From Amblyomma americanum (Eukaryota; Arthropoda; Arachnida; Ixodida; Ixodidae): a DNA stretch of 64,000 nucleotides. Location: the NCBI RefSeq assembly GCF_052857255.1, contig NC_135507.1:73811330-73875329 (forward strand). The letters run 5' to 3'. The notes beneath the pieces were generated by a model. The model had not been told where the DNA came from. It saw only the letters and a list, made by a program, of their open reading frames with translations, and ran no database searches. Position numbers and translations under genes: made by a program. Each line of letters starts with the position of its first letter. Position 1 is the first letter of the stretch. Shown here piece after piece: positions 1 through 11,550 of this stretch.

Positions 1-247
1 TCTTCACTCACTCACTCTTCGTCTCTCCAGACACCGACTCTTCCGCATAGCGCAATAGGCTGCTAGGGCTTCTAGCGGATGAGATCGGGCCGAGCAGACG
101 TCGGACGGCGAGCGTCAGACGAACCGCGCCGCGTTCCGAAAACGCGCTCGCGATGATATTTCATCGGCCACACCGCATGCGAGCGCCGGGGTCAAGCGGG
201 CGGGTCAAAGCAATCCCGCGAACGCGAGCCACGCCGCCAACCGCGTA

Positions 248-283
<36 letters not shown>

Positions 284-1449
284 TTGAAGCGGGGAGCCTT
301 TTTCTGCGCCGGCGGAGCTCGCCGCCGCTCCAAGGAAGGAGAGATGTTCGTCGGTTCCGCGTCGACTCACCGCCGATGGGAAAGCTCGGCTGGCCAAACC
401 GGAACGCTATGCGCTCGGCTTCTGCCGCGTTTTCGCGAGCTCGCCTCCGCCGGCCCCAATAATGCAATGCGCGCGCTTGGCCGCGCCAGCCAACGGCGGG
501 TAACGGTATCCGCGTGCGCCTTCATATACATAAATGCGCGCGCATTATATACATAAATGCTGGAGCCCGCCGGCGATGAGAAGGTGCGTGACCTTGCAGG
601 AGCGTTATGCGGGGTACGACGGTTGTTCCGTGCTGTATCCGGTGCGCCAGCAGCTTAGGGGCCCTTCCGAAGTTCTTCCTTCTCAATTTGAGCTCTTTGT
701 AGATTTTGCTCGACCTGGATAGCTGTTCCGAGTCTGTTCTTTTTTCTTTTTTTTTATTCGTGTTGGCATGCTCCAGTCGGGGCTTCCGCAACGCCCGGGC
801 ATCCGTCCGCACGTAATGTCGTTACGCATGCATTTTTGCGCCTGTTTCTTGTTTGGCACTAGGAGGACTACTTTTGGTACGCTGCATACTCTTTCTTGGT
901 ATGGCGGCGGAATTTGAAGCGCAATATGCAGACAGCACTGTACGCCTCCAGTCTCGGAAGTTAACGCAGGCATTCCGATGTACGGATTGCGGAGGCGCGT
1001 AGCCGGGGGTAATGCAAACGCGTTTTCTTTTTTATTTTTAGTTTGTTTTACCGCTGGATTCGCGTCAGCTCGATGCGGCGATAGGGCCGTATTTGTACAG
1101 CCGGCGTGCGGTTGAGGGCTGATCCGACCTGTCAATGTAATTACTTCAGCAAGCTGTAAATGTCGCGTGTATTATATACTACACGCTCTCGCCTTCGGAG
1201 AACTTGGAGCGCTGGCGATCCAGAACGAGCCGCTCTGCATGATCCAGAAGGTGAACCGTATACTTTTCACACAGCCTGTACACTGGAAGGTCATGCAGTA
1301 TCATTTAATGGCAGACTGCGTGTCCGGCAAACATGCAACCTCCTTTCCGAACAGTTGCGCCTATGAGCAGCGAGTTGAACTTTTAAGTCAAAGAAACAAA
1401 AATTGCGCGTCGACTGAACTTACTGAAAGAGCCCCCTGACAAAGCTTTG

Positions 1450-1450
<1 letters not shown>
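1..1450. other. Unique sequence, no gene seen
   Basis: GC-rich and CpG-rich up to about 600, then mixed. A pyrimidine-rich stretch ending CTCTCCAG at position 30 could be a splice acceptor, but no coding frame follows. Reading frames across the C35 run are artefacts. Confidence 0.5.
249..283. repeat. Poly(C) run, C35
   Basis: Thirty-five consecutive C. This is the longest of the G/C homopolymers in the window. Confidence 0.97.

Positions 1451-1542
<92 letters not shown>
1451..1542. repeat. Compound (TA)n(TG)n microsatellite
   Basis: About 70 nt of pure TA pass directly into 22 nt of TG. Confidence 0.97.
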
Positions 1543-1543
<1 letters not shown>

Positions 1544-2883
1544 ATCTTCGGATCGTGTATAGTTGGATCGTGCGCGGCTCTTTATGCACTGCGGGGAAAC
1601 CAGCATCTCCACTATAGGTAGCGCAACGCGGATCCTGTTGAAATCGCGCTTGGAAATCTAAGTCATCAACGCGTGTGCCCGCCGCCGTTCATTTTATCTC
1701 ATGCGATCGCGCTTAGCACACGGACATTTGCGAAAAAAAGCCAGCCAACCTGCTTAAAAAAATAAATAACAAGAAAACGAGCGATGGTGTAGTGACGCAG
1801 TTTTCAACTTTTTTTTTTTTTTTTGCTGAGCGCTGCAGAGCTGTAAACACCGGTGCTCGTTGGCAACAAGGTTTACCACCAAGTTTCCCGGCGGCGGCGT
1901 CCTTTGGTCCGAGCGAGTCCGTTTATGGCGCATTTCTCACGCGTCCTATACACAAGCGGCGCGAATGCGTCTATCCTGCACCATCGTGGAAAATGCGTTC
2001 CCGAGAAAAATCTCTGCTTGTATCTCTTCATCGGTATGGGGCAGCATAACACACGCGCATCGTTTTGAAACACACAGAAACACTGTATTATGTCTATCAT
2101 CCGGCCAGCCTAAAAGAAAAGAACAAAAAATAGAAGAGAAAGGTTTTACAAAGACAGCGTTGTCATCCGCCGGCGCAAATGACGCTTCTCTACAGTCCGC
2201 GCTAGAAAGTGGGAAAAAAAAAGAAACTGCCCGCCTTTATAGATACACGTCGTTACGTCGTGTACGCACATACACGCGTACGCGTATATATAGACGCGGT
2301 CACGTCCTTTGATGTGGAGCTTTTTCCGGTGCGCTCGCTACACGCCTTTCGGTTTCGGCGCACGACTCCGTCACGTCCCGTGCCTTTCTACCCCCGGCGG
2401 CATCGCATTCAGGAAGCCGGCACATTCCGTTTGCATGCCCCGCTATTCGGGGGGAGCAATGCACGGGGCGAGGACGGTGAGATGAGGGGGAAAGATGCCG
2501 AGCTCTCTCATACATCGTGACACGCGTTATACACATCGTTCGCGGCCGCCTGGCCGTCACGTAACAGACATATCGCTCGCCCCGCGCACTCGTAATGGAC
2601 CTCTGTGGCTGCATACTTCTGCACTTCTTCCGTTCATGCATCACTTGCGCTTGAGGGTGAAGGAGAAGAGGGGTGAAAGGGGAAGCTTCTCGCTGAACAC
2701 GACGGAATGCGTGCACCGGCAACCGCGCATCGCTCTATCTGTATATAGTTTGGTCCGGTGAATTGACGAAGTGAGAGCGTTGTCAATTTTGCCGTTCATG
2801 CCCGTTGCCAGTGTCCTTGAGTTGGGGATGCATCGAGAAACCGAGAAACCCCTCACGCGTACAGGTAAGGATTGACTGATTTT

Positions 2884-3130
2884 CCGCCGCGGTGACTCAG
2901 TGGTTATGGCACTCGACTGCTGAACCTAAAGACGCGGGTTCGATCCCCGGCCGCGGCGGTTGAATTTCGATGGAGGCGAAATTCTAGAGGCCCGTGTGCT
3001 GTGCGATGTCAGTGCACGTAAAAGAACCCCAGGTGGTCGAAATTTCTGGAGCCCTTCACTACGGCGCCCCTAATAGCCTGAGTCGCTTTTTTGACCTTAA
3101 TCCCCATAAATAAAATCAAATCAAAAATAA
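2884..3130 (+). mobile_element. Tick tRNA-derived SINE (Ruka-like), tail type A, full length
   Basis: The tRNA-like head GCCGCGGTGACTCAGTGGTT (A box region) and GCGGGTTCGATCCCCGGCCG (B box) is followed by the core GTGCTGTGCGATGTCAGTGC and CCAGGTGGTCGAAATTTC. Tail A follows (AGCCTGAGTCGC, then an A-rich ATAAAATCAAATC end). This head, core and tail order is the ixodid SINE usually called Ruka. Pol III transcribed, LINE-mobilised, non-coding. Confidence 0.85.
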
Positions 3131-6100
3131 TGGCTGAGGTGGTCAGCTGTCTGGAAACCCGGTGTGCCGGTTATTTGTCGCCACAGAGATGCATCTTATA
3201 TATATATATCTGGAATTCCGCGACCGGCCTTTGAGATATTGCCTCAGGGTGTAGCTAACAAAGCGCCATCCCATGGACTTTTTTTTTTTTCGGCTTATAG
3301 GATACCCAACAGATTTCCGTGAGTTTTCCGGGCTTTCGTCACTGTTTTGCATGTTTTTTTTCCACACGCTCTGTACAGTCTTCCTCACGTCTTCATTCGG
3401 TCCATACAGTTTTTCAGAAAATACTCTTCCATTCGGGTGGTACTGGTTTCAACATCTGTCCACGAGGTCCATACAGTAGCCTTTATGTTTCCGTACTGTG
3501 CGTAGAGATTGCCGTACGTCTGCATACGATACGTACAACTTTCCGCGCGCCTTCATTCGGCACACACGGTTTCTCCGTACTCTTGCGCACAGTCTTCTTA
3601 CCTGCGCACTCTGGTCACCTCTCACTGAGCTCTGCAGGTGATCTGATTCTCCTCGTCGACACGGCAGTGCTGGTAGCGCGGCGCTCGCTCGGGCTATACC
3701 ACCGGGCGGCGGACACAAAAGGATGAGAGCTGTCGGCCCCTCGCAAGAGCCGCACAAAGAAGCGGTCCCGCTAATGGAGGGCATAACGGCGCCCCCCGCA
3801 ACCGCCGATCGCAGGGCACCGATAAGGCGGCAAGAAGAAGCCGCTGGCATTTGTAAACACAATGGCCGGCGCGTAGCGTGGACGCGATTGTCGCTGCATG
3901 CAGGGCGAAACAAATGGTGTTAAGAGAGCGCGCGCAGCTCGGTAGAATGCGAGCGTGCTGGCCGAGAGCACGTCGGTTGCGCGGGCTTCAGGTTCTCGAG
4001 GCACTTTGGGGCTCTGATTATGACCGCCCATAGTGCGGCTGTGTTTTGTACGGCTGTGAGTCGTGGAGCTATAGCTCTAGAGTGGAGGGACGTTGCTGGT
4101 CGCATGGAGACTGAGTTGCCCGCGTCGGAAAGCTGCATACTCAGTGTCGGGTGCATGTGACCTGTTAGAGAGATTTAGCACAGCGCAGACGCGTTACAAC
4201 GTGGACGTGCACAGGACAAGTCGTGTGCACGTTGCGCAGTGGCATCTGCGCATGCGCAGCATGCACTCGTCTGGTCCGGTCTGCGTTCTCGTTTCAGTAC
4301 GCCTGCGCTGTGCTAAAACTATCCACTCTTCCGGGTAACTTCCAAGTACAGAATTGCCCCTTGCCCAGAGGCCCGGAGTTTTCTGACCGGGCGGCGACGT
4401 TTCACTGTCGCCCATTTTGTTTTGTCTGGTTTGGACTTCGAACCCCAGGGGTCACGCCGGTCTCATGGTAGCGTGTTCCGACAGGCGTTATCCTGAAGAG
4501 TGCCGAACACGACGGGCCGCATTTAATCGACACCGACCATAACAAGGTTCTCACGCTGATAGCCTCCGGTTCGTGATAACGACGGAGGGCCGACCGCAGT
4601 GTTTCGCTACACCAGACGTTGCCGAGTGCTTTGTCTACAGACATGCGCTAAGATAACGAAAGTCAGACATAACTGCGAACTGGCGCAAAGACACGAGGAC
4701 GAACACGCAGAGACAAAACAGACGCCATTATGCAATTAAGTCTCGTTACAACCAACTAAGCTCAAACAAACTAAAGTATTGTTACAACGAGCTGCTCAGT
4801 TCATTCGCCCGCGCGAACATTGTGCAATCATCGAAGCGCGCCAGGTTAATCTAATCTACTTCCTCCGCACTGTCTTGACAATCGACCGGTTGGTGAGAAC
4901 GTCTTATGACCGGGCGGGCGGCCTTGGGGAGCGCGCAGGAGGCCGAGCGGTGCTCATAAACAAAGACCCGGAGTCCACCACCGATCGGGAGAAGTGTATG
5001 GGGGTGGCTGAACAGGGGGAAGGGGGTGGGGGGGGAAGAGATAACGCCCGCCTGGGAAAAGGCCACTGGAGCAGAAAGTTGTTGTCGGCGACAGCGATTC
5101 CAACCCGTTCGCAGCTCGCTCTGGACGCCCGGGTAGGGGGCGCTCCGCCCAGCTTTTTCCAGTGCTGTGCCGAGACAAAAAAAAAAAAATGCTACTACGA
5201 TCGACAAAGAACGGAACGGGCAACGATAGCAAAAAAAATAAAAGGAAGAACGTCTCTATATGTCGCCCGTCTTGCAGCGAGCGCCTGTATCCGCCCGATC
5301 GTCGAATATGCAAGGGGTTCAGCGCTACGCGCGGGTCGCCCGATGTCCGCGGCGGAAACGGTCGAGACGTGTCGTCCGCCGCTCGCTACGGCGCATAACC
5401 CCCTCCCTCCCCCCCCCCCCCCCCCCCCAACCTTTCTCTCTGCTCCTGTTCTCCTCATCGCTTCGCCGTCCTTTTTTTTTTCTTTCTTGTGTTTAGAAGC
5501 TGCAAAATGTTCACGCCGCCTTGCGACGCTGGACGCGTGCGCAGAATACGAAGCACGGGGCTCGAATCATGTAAAAGTGATCAGAAAATGAGAGAAAGAA
5601 GGTGGCGGCGTGTCGGGATTCGTTGTTGTGCGGCGGCGATGGCAGTGGCGTCCGGGCAGTGTTTGTGGAGGGTATGTAATGACTGCTTGATGTGGATGGT
5701 TGGGGCGTCCCGCAGAGCAGCAGCGGAAACTCCGTGCTGCCGTCGCTTGTGTCTAAATTGTGGGACAAAAAAAGAACAAATAAAAAAACGCTTGGCTGTT
5801 TCATGCGCCTCTCTGTTGGGATATTGGCGAAACAATGCTATAGCCGTTCGTGCGAATCGCTGGGAATAACTAACAAACAGTGATTAAACTAGAAATAAAC
5901 CGGCTTTCAGCGCTATCAGCACTGTAGTTAAAACCTTATTCCAAACCCTTAATTAAACGCTCCCTTAGACAAGTGCTGGAAGAAAAAAAAGGTCTAATTA
6001 CCGCAGAGCATCTGCCGTTTGTACAGAGGGCTGCAATAATAACAACAACCTGGATCACAAAATGTTCTTAGTCACGACCGAAAGTGAGCAGTCCAGCAGC

Positions 6101-6480
6101 TTCAAAACCTGAGTGCCGATCCCAGGATAACTAACAAGTTCCTGACGTGGAGCTGAGGTTTTCAATCTTTAATCGCCCTAAACAGAAGCATGAGCGAGGA
6201 GCCATTTCAGATTAGCGGAATTATTCTAATGATCGGAGTGACGAAGCTCTCGGTATTCATCGCTGGGAGGTCGTATTTGAACTGACCACTTAGCAGAGAC
6301 TCCCCTGCGTTTAGGGTCCCAACCGCGAAGCTTAATTACCAGCACTTGACTAAGCAGCAGAGTAATTGTTTTCTCATAAAGTGCAGCGTGCGCGGATAAC
6401 GCACACAAGAGCGCATGCGCTGAACTCAAAGAGCGCTGACGCGTATTAGTCGTCTATCGCTGGCCGTTACGCTTTTCGTG
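3131..6480. other. Unique sequence with low-complexity patches, no gene seen
   Basis: 3300-3620 contains loosely repeated CTTCATTCGG..CA.ACGGTTT blocks, perhaps a decayed minisatellite. 4780-5590 is CpG-rich with a long open frame that crosses purine-rich and C20 low-complexity sequence and carries no recognisable domain. 5880-6200 is AT-rich. Confidence 0.5.
5409..5428. repeat. Poly(C) run, C20
   Basis: Twenty consecutive C in a CpG-rich, pyrimidine-rich context. Confidence 0.97.
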
Positions 6481-6484
6481 ATCG

Positions 6485-6570
6485 ACGTCATCATCATCAA
6501 CGTCCTCCTCGTTATCATCATAATCAGGCACGTTAAGATCTTACAGCAGGGCAAATGTGTGTCATTAGGA
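6485..6570 (-). mobile_element. Possible decayed RTE-like LINE 3' tail
   Basis: On the minus strand CATTTGCCCTGCTGTAAG is followed at short distance by GTGCCTGATTATGATGATAA and further GATGAT units. This resembles the CCCTGCAGTGGGC...AGGCTGATGATGAT end of the RTE-like copies. Similarity is short and imperfect. Confidence 0.3.
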
Positions 6571-6808
6571 CCGCAGTCTTCGCATGCGAGCTAATGATGG
6601 TACAACAACGCAAGTGTTCGAAGGCCGCCAATAGACGGCGAAAGGCGATCCGTCACCGTGATTCGGGCTCTTGACTAAGGCGTTCTCAACACATGGCCTC
6701 CTTCGGGTGGAAAGGCGGGCGACAGTCAAGCGACGCAGCCCAAGAGCAGGTACGACGTTACAAGCAGGCCTTTCAAGCGGGTGGAGGTCCCGGAGGTGGA
6801 GGTCGGTC

Positions 6809-6848
6809 GAGAGAGAGAGGGAGAGCATATGCGTGTCCCCTTATAAAA
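6809..6848 (+). promoter_or_regulatory. GAGA tract plus TATA box, possible core promoter
   Basis: A GAGAGAGAGAGGGAGAG tract (6809-6826) of the kind bound by GAGA factor lies 16 nt upstream of TATAAAA (6842-6848), which has GC-rich flanks in a CpG-rich region. A start site would be expected at about 6870-6880 on the + strand. No coding exon is recognisable downstream, so this rests on motifs only. Confidence 0.25.
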
Positions 6849-7082
6849 CGCGAGCAACGGTGCGAGCGACAGCCGCGACCCCTCTCGTCGTCTCGCACGC
6901 GACGTGCCGCTGCACCCGACCGCCCTGACCCTCTTCAAATTAATTACGCACCTCTCCGGCCGGCAAAAAGGAAGTGGCCGTCTCTCCACCACCGCTGCTG
7001 CTGCAACGACAGCGGCTCAAGCGAGCGGGCATTCTTCTGTCGCTCGTCATTAGCGCTAACCGCGCGTCAACTCAGCAGCTCA

Positions 7083-7203
7083 CCCCCCCCCCCCCCTCTT
7101 TTCATCCTCTTGCCTGCCTCTTAGCTATCCTTGCCCCCTTATCGCATCTGCTTCAAGCAGGTCGTGAAAAAACAATAAAAAGCAAGTTGGGGGGGGGGGG
7201 GGG
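7083..7203. repeat. Poly(C) and poly(G) pair, C15 and G15
   Basis: C15 at 7083-7097 and G15 at 7189-7203 are 91 nt apart and complementary, so this short interval could form a hairpin or triplex-like structure. Confidence 0.9.
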
Positions 7204-8986
7204 ATGGCCGGTCGTCACGTCTTCTTGGCTTGCGCGTGCGTTGCGAGGATAGGTACACCGTTCGCGCAAACGAACGCGCATTCCTACGGAGGAAGGGAGG
7301 GAGACAAAAGGAAAAGCCGCCGCCGCAGATAGTCGGAATGCGGTTGCGAGCCGCACGCCACGCGCGTGCTGCAACTCAAGTCCGCCGCTGAGTGGTGGCG
7401 ACCGCCTCGTTCGTTGTGTGCGAGGCCCGCCGGCAAGCCCCCCCGTTAAAGAAACGCATGCGTACTGCGACACTTATAAACAAAAAGAAAAACGGTGCAA
7501 AACAAAAGAAAGAAAGGGACCTAGAGGTCGGCCCACCCCGAGGGCACGGCCAATCTACATTGTCACGGAAGCAAAGGAGGCCCTGTCTCTCCGGCATGTT
7601 TGTCCCTCGCCGTCTTTTCCCCTCCCTACGTTACCCTCTCAGCAGCGCTGGTTCCTTCAGCCACGAGAGCCGAGAGAGAGAGAAAAGGAGGAAAGAGGGG
7701 AAGAGGAACCGCCAACAGCGGTCCACCCGACCTTGCCGACCCCTGGCGGGGAGGTCAAGCGGAGCTGGAATGACATAATCTCGTTACACCGCGACCATGC
7801 CGCCTCGGCGCCCTGCGCGATGTGCTCTAGGGGGAACAACTCCCCCCCACCCCTGCCCGCTTCAATCCGGCGATGTTCCCACCTCTTCAGCGCCTCGGCC
7901 CGTTACGCTTCTTTGTTTAGGGCTGATGAGCCGACAGGGCTTTCGCGTGTGGCGAGGAGGAAAGAGCAAACGGATTTGCTGGCGTAAACGGTTGGGCTGT
8001 GTCGGCTGAGGTCGGCCCATGCGACTGGACGGAATCCCCGAGAGGCCGTGGGAAGGTCGAGCTGGGCGTCTTAGTTTTTCTAACGTGCAAACACGACATG
8101 CGGCGTTTCTTCTTTATTACGCGGTGTGGCGCGGGACCCATTGGGCCGTGGCCACGGCGGACGCGAGGAAGTGGATGGCGGGGTCTGCCGCGAACGTGCT
8201 TCACACAGTTCGAAGTTCGCGACGTCAGATTTAACGCTTGTCTTTTATTTGGAAGGAGCAAGGAAGGCGTCGTCGGTTGCGGCAGAGTGAAAATCTTATA
8301 TATGCTAGCATATGCAGCTGCCACCGGTGCTAGGCACATGTGGAACACTTCGTGGACCGGTCTGTGCACTGAATTCTGCTGATGACGATGACAACAACGG
8401 CTTTAGCATATGCGTAGCAAATACTTTGCAGAAACCGCATGACATCAGTTTAGTACCCTGTAACGTTGTCTCCGGATTAAGGCAATCACCCTGTGTAACA
8501 GTCGCTAGTTACATAGGCCAGGGCCTACAAAAGCGCGCGCAAGAAGTTTTCGGTCGTTGTATATGAATCTCCGAGCCACTCTTGTAGAGAAGCGTACTGT
8601 AAAGTGTCCTCTTTACAAGAACCACCGGAGCGCAACACCCGCGAGGTCACTCCCTCGGCGTAGATAGCAGAGCGTAGCACCGGAGCAGGGCTGCTGCAGC
8701 GCTCGTGGTGCCCTACGGACCCCCCCTCCCCCCATCTGTGTGCCCGTCACACCCAGCGCTCCCGATTTCCATGACAATGAGCACGCGCGCGTGTGTGGTG
8801 TTCATACATCCTTCCTCTGCCCGCTCTCGGTGGGGACCCGCCCCGTCGGCAGGTGCGCGGAGAGACCCTTATCATTTCAATTTCACCCTTTGTTCTGCAT
8901 CCGCTGGTACCGCGACCGAAAGTCAGAGAGAAATGAAGAGAGGGAAAGAAGCTAACGCGAATGATTCGCGGAACAACCACATCTCT

Positions 8987-9041
8987 CCCCCACGTTGGGC
9001 GCCAATTTGTCATCACCCCACGTTGGTCGCCAATTTCGTCT
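8987..9041 (-). repeat. Duplicated LTR-retroelement primer-binding-site-like motif
   Basis: On the minus strand AATTGGCGACCAACGTGGGG is followed 28 nt later by AATTGGCGCCCAACGTGGGG. TGGCGCCCAACGTGGGG is the sequence complementary to the 3' end of tRNA-Lys that many LTR retroelements use as primer-binding site. In that reading an LTR would end just before 9033 on the minus strand. No gag-like reading frame follows and LTR borders are not clear, so this is at most a remnant. Confidence 0.4.
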
Positions 9042-9044
9042 CTC

Positions 9045-9731
9045 ACGCGACGACGGCCACGTAGCGAGACACGGCAGCCAAGCGCGCCTTGGCGACAGAA
9101 TACTAAACAGTATAGGAGACCTGCGCGCAGCGACACGACAAGACGCATGACACGTGTTCGTATGATGCGTGTTGTGGTGGCGAGTCGTCTGCATCCAGTG
9201 TCCTAAGGGAGTGCGTACAGTCCACGCCACACCAAATGGTAACGCATCACCAGAGCTTCTCTTAGGCTTAGCGGTGGTCACGTTTTCGTTTTTGGTTTGA
9301 TGTATATCGTTTCCATTCCGGAGCAATTCAGTTTATTAGCGGAAGAAAAAAAAAAGATCTCGCCCTTGTTTCCCGGACAAAAACAGCGTTTTTAGTGAGT
9401 AGTCATCGATAAAAAATGACTAAAAACGGGTTCTCTCAAAGTGCAGACATAACACGTTCCCAAGCTATTGTGGTTATGCCATTAGGCCGCTAGCTATACG
9501 AAATAGTTTAGGTTAATCAGGGAGCAGCCAGAGTGCAAGGACTCGGTTCCGTATTTCCATTCGCTCTTAGCTATCGGGTTGCCTTGCCGTACGAGAAACA
9601 AAAAACAGCTGCAGCACCCAACCTGTCTCTAATTGCTGCTGGCGAGCGGCTTCTGTTTTCCGTCCTCCGCATACTGTTTCGCTCGTTACTCTCCCGGGCT
9701 TCCTGCTAGGGCGAGAGGGTCGTTCATAGAT

Positions 9732-9786
<55 letters not shown>

Positions 9787-11429
9787 GAAATACGCCCGCC
9801 CTCGTCGTATCTTCAGCTCCGAAAGAAAGAGAAAGGCTTATTGAAAAAGAAGGCCGGTTCGTACACGCGTGACGCAATGACCACAGACTTTCCCCTTCCC
9901 CTCTCCCTTAGGAGAGAGAGAGAGGGGGGAGTCCGTGCGTTCGGACATTATCGCCGACACAATCGCCAGTCATTGTTCTTTCGGCAGAGGGAACAGGTGG
10001 TCTACCTGTCCGCTGGGTTTCGAAATGCTCCCTTCCGTCCAGCACCGATATGGCGATGCAGGAAGGAAAAAGACCTTCCTGAATAATACGCTCCAAGAAA
10101 GGCGGCTGAGTGGTCGTGTCTTTCGCGTCTTTGGACGCCAGCTGGCTGCTTCCTTGTGTAGCGGTACTCCTCCCGCGTACAGCACGATCTCCCGTGGTGG
10201 TAAACGCCCAAGCGTTCAAACTGATTCGATTCGCCGGATGCAGGGAGAGAGTTGTCAACGAGAAATTTGCGGTCTTTACGAAGAAGCAGCAGCTGGTAAC
10301 GATGAGCTATAGTCCGTGGCGTCCTGTATTATTCCGCTGATCAATCGCAACAGTAAAACAGTAAACGAGACCAGCCTTTTGATGTTTGACTCTATCGAAT
10401 TTCTTGAACTTTTATTTCGTCCAGTGGTTAACTTGTTCACATAACAAGAAAAGCTTTAACAACGAACTGGTTTTTCTCAGGGAAGAACTTGTGCGGGAGT
10501 CGCTTGCGGACTTAAATTGCATTCGACTATAGTAGCATCTTGCGTTGGCACAAGCACGCTCGGAAAGTCTTCGTTCGTGGACGGCAGTTCAGTTTTGGGC
10601 TCCCCTATCATGTGGCCACATGCTACTGTTAGCGTTACCAACCGCTGAAGTGCCTTTTGTTCCGGCACCTAAGGCTTCTAAGCGCCGCTCACATCAGCGA
10701 GTTCCTCGGGCGAGGCACACTATAAACCTGATCAAGAAAACGGCTCCCCACTTGACGGGCGACAACAACGTGAGTCTCGCCCGCAGACACACGCAAGACT
10801 TGGCAAGTGTTCGTCTACAGCCACTTCAAAAGACGCGGTATAGTAGCGTTAGCATGTCTCATTCGACACCAATCTTTTTTTGTTTTTTTTTTAAGCCACC
10901 CGAGCTTTGGCGGCCGCTGTTTTGTCCCAGAGCTAAGCCTAACCGGTCGACACCGGCCACGTAATTGACAGGCTGTATATACGAACACGGGGACAAACAC
11001 TTCGCACAGTCGATCATTTGGGGGACGCTCGTTACAACGCGTCGCGCGGTCGTGACCGGTTTCTTTTCATCGCGTCAACAGCGGTTATAGTGTAGGCTCG
11101 CAGAGACAAGGGGCAGCGAAGGGCCTTGAGCTGTGCCTTTGTTAGCTGAGCGCATTAGTTGGTTCTCACCCTACATGCGACGGCGCGAAAGACACAGCCG
11201 CGCAATGCATAGCCGACCGATAGCATACCTTCCAAGGGCCGGGGCAACAACAACGCCGTTCAGCCCAGCGTCCGTCAATGTACCGATGGAAAGGGAGCCA
11301 GGGTATGTGGTGCTCACTGCTCGTACCCATTTAACGTAACGCGTCGATTTTTGTTGTCCTCAAAGCATCAATGGCGCGTGCCTATTGCGGGGAATTGGCC
11401 AAGACACAGGCGGTGAGTGGCAGATGCTC
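9045..11429. other. Unique sequence, no gene seen
   Basis: Apart from (GAAA)n at 9732 there is no recognisable element. A short hairpin, CGTTTTTAGT...ACTAAAAACG, lies at 9390-9428. Confidence 0.45.
9732..9789. repeat. (GAAA)n microsatellite
   Basis: About fourteen GAAA units, nearly pure. It is the purine-strand counterpart of the (CTTT)n at 21856. Confidence 0.97.
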
Positions 11430-11550
11430 AAAGACGTTCATGTCGAGCTTTCTCGGGTAAAAAATTTGAAATTTTGAAAATTGTATGACACTGTTATGGA
11501 AATATTGAAGGCGGTGGTCCATTATTGTGATATGTAGAAAAATATTTCTT
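11430..11550 (-). repeat. Dispersed repeat, copy 1 (unknown family)
   Basis: Read on the minus strand CACCGCCTTCAATATTTCCA, TAACAGTGTCATACAATTTT, then CCCGAGAAAGCTCGACATGA matches the + strand at 23198-23300. In one frame the two read LQYFHNSVIQFSKFQIF and LQYFYNSVLQYSNFQTF. This may be a decayed coding fragment or chance conservation within a non-coding repeat. Confidence 0.5.

Noticed and set aside
4779..5591. 270-codon open frame on the plus strand
   Set aside because: Crosses a C20 run and CpG-rich sequence where stop codons are rare. No domain, signal peptide or conserved block.
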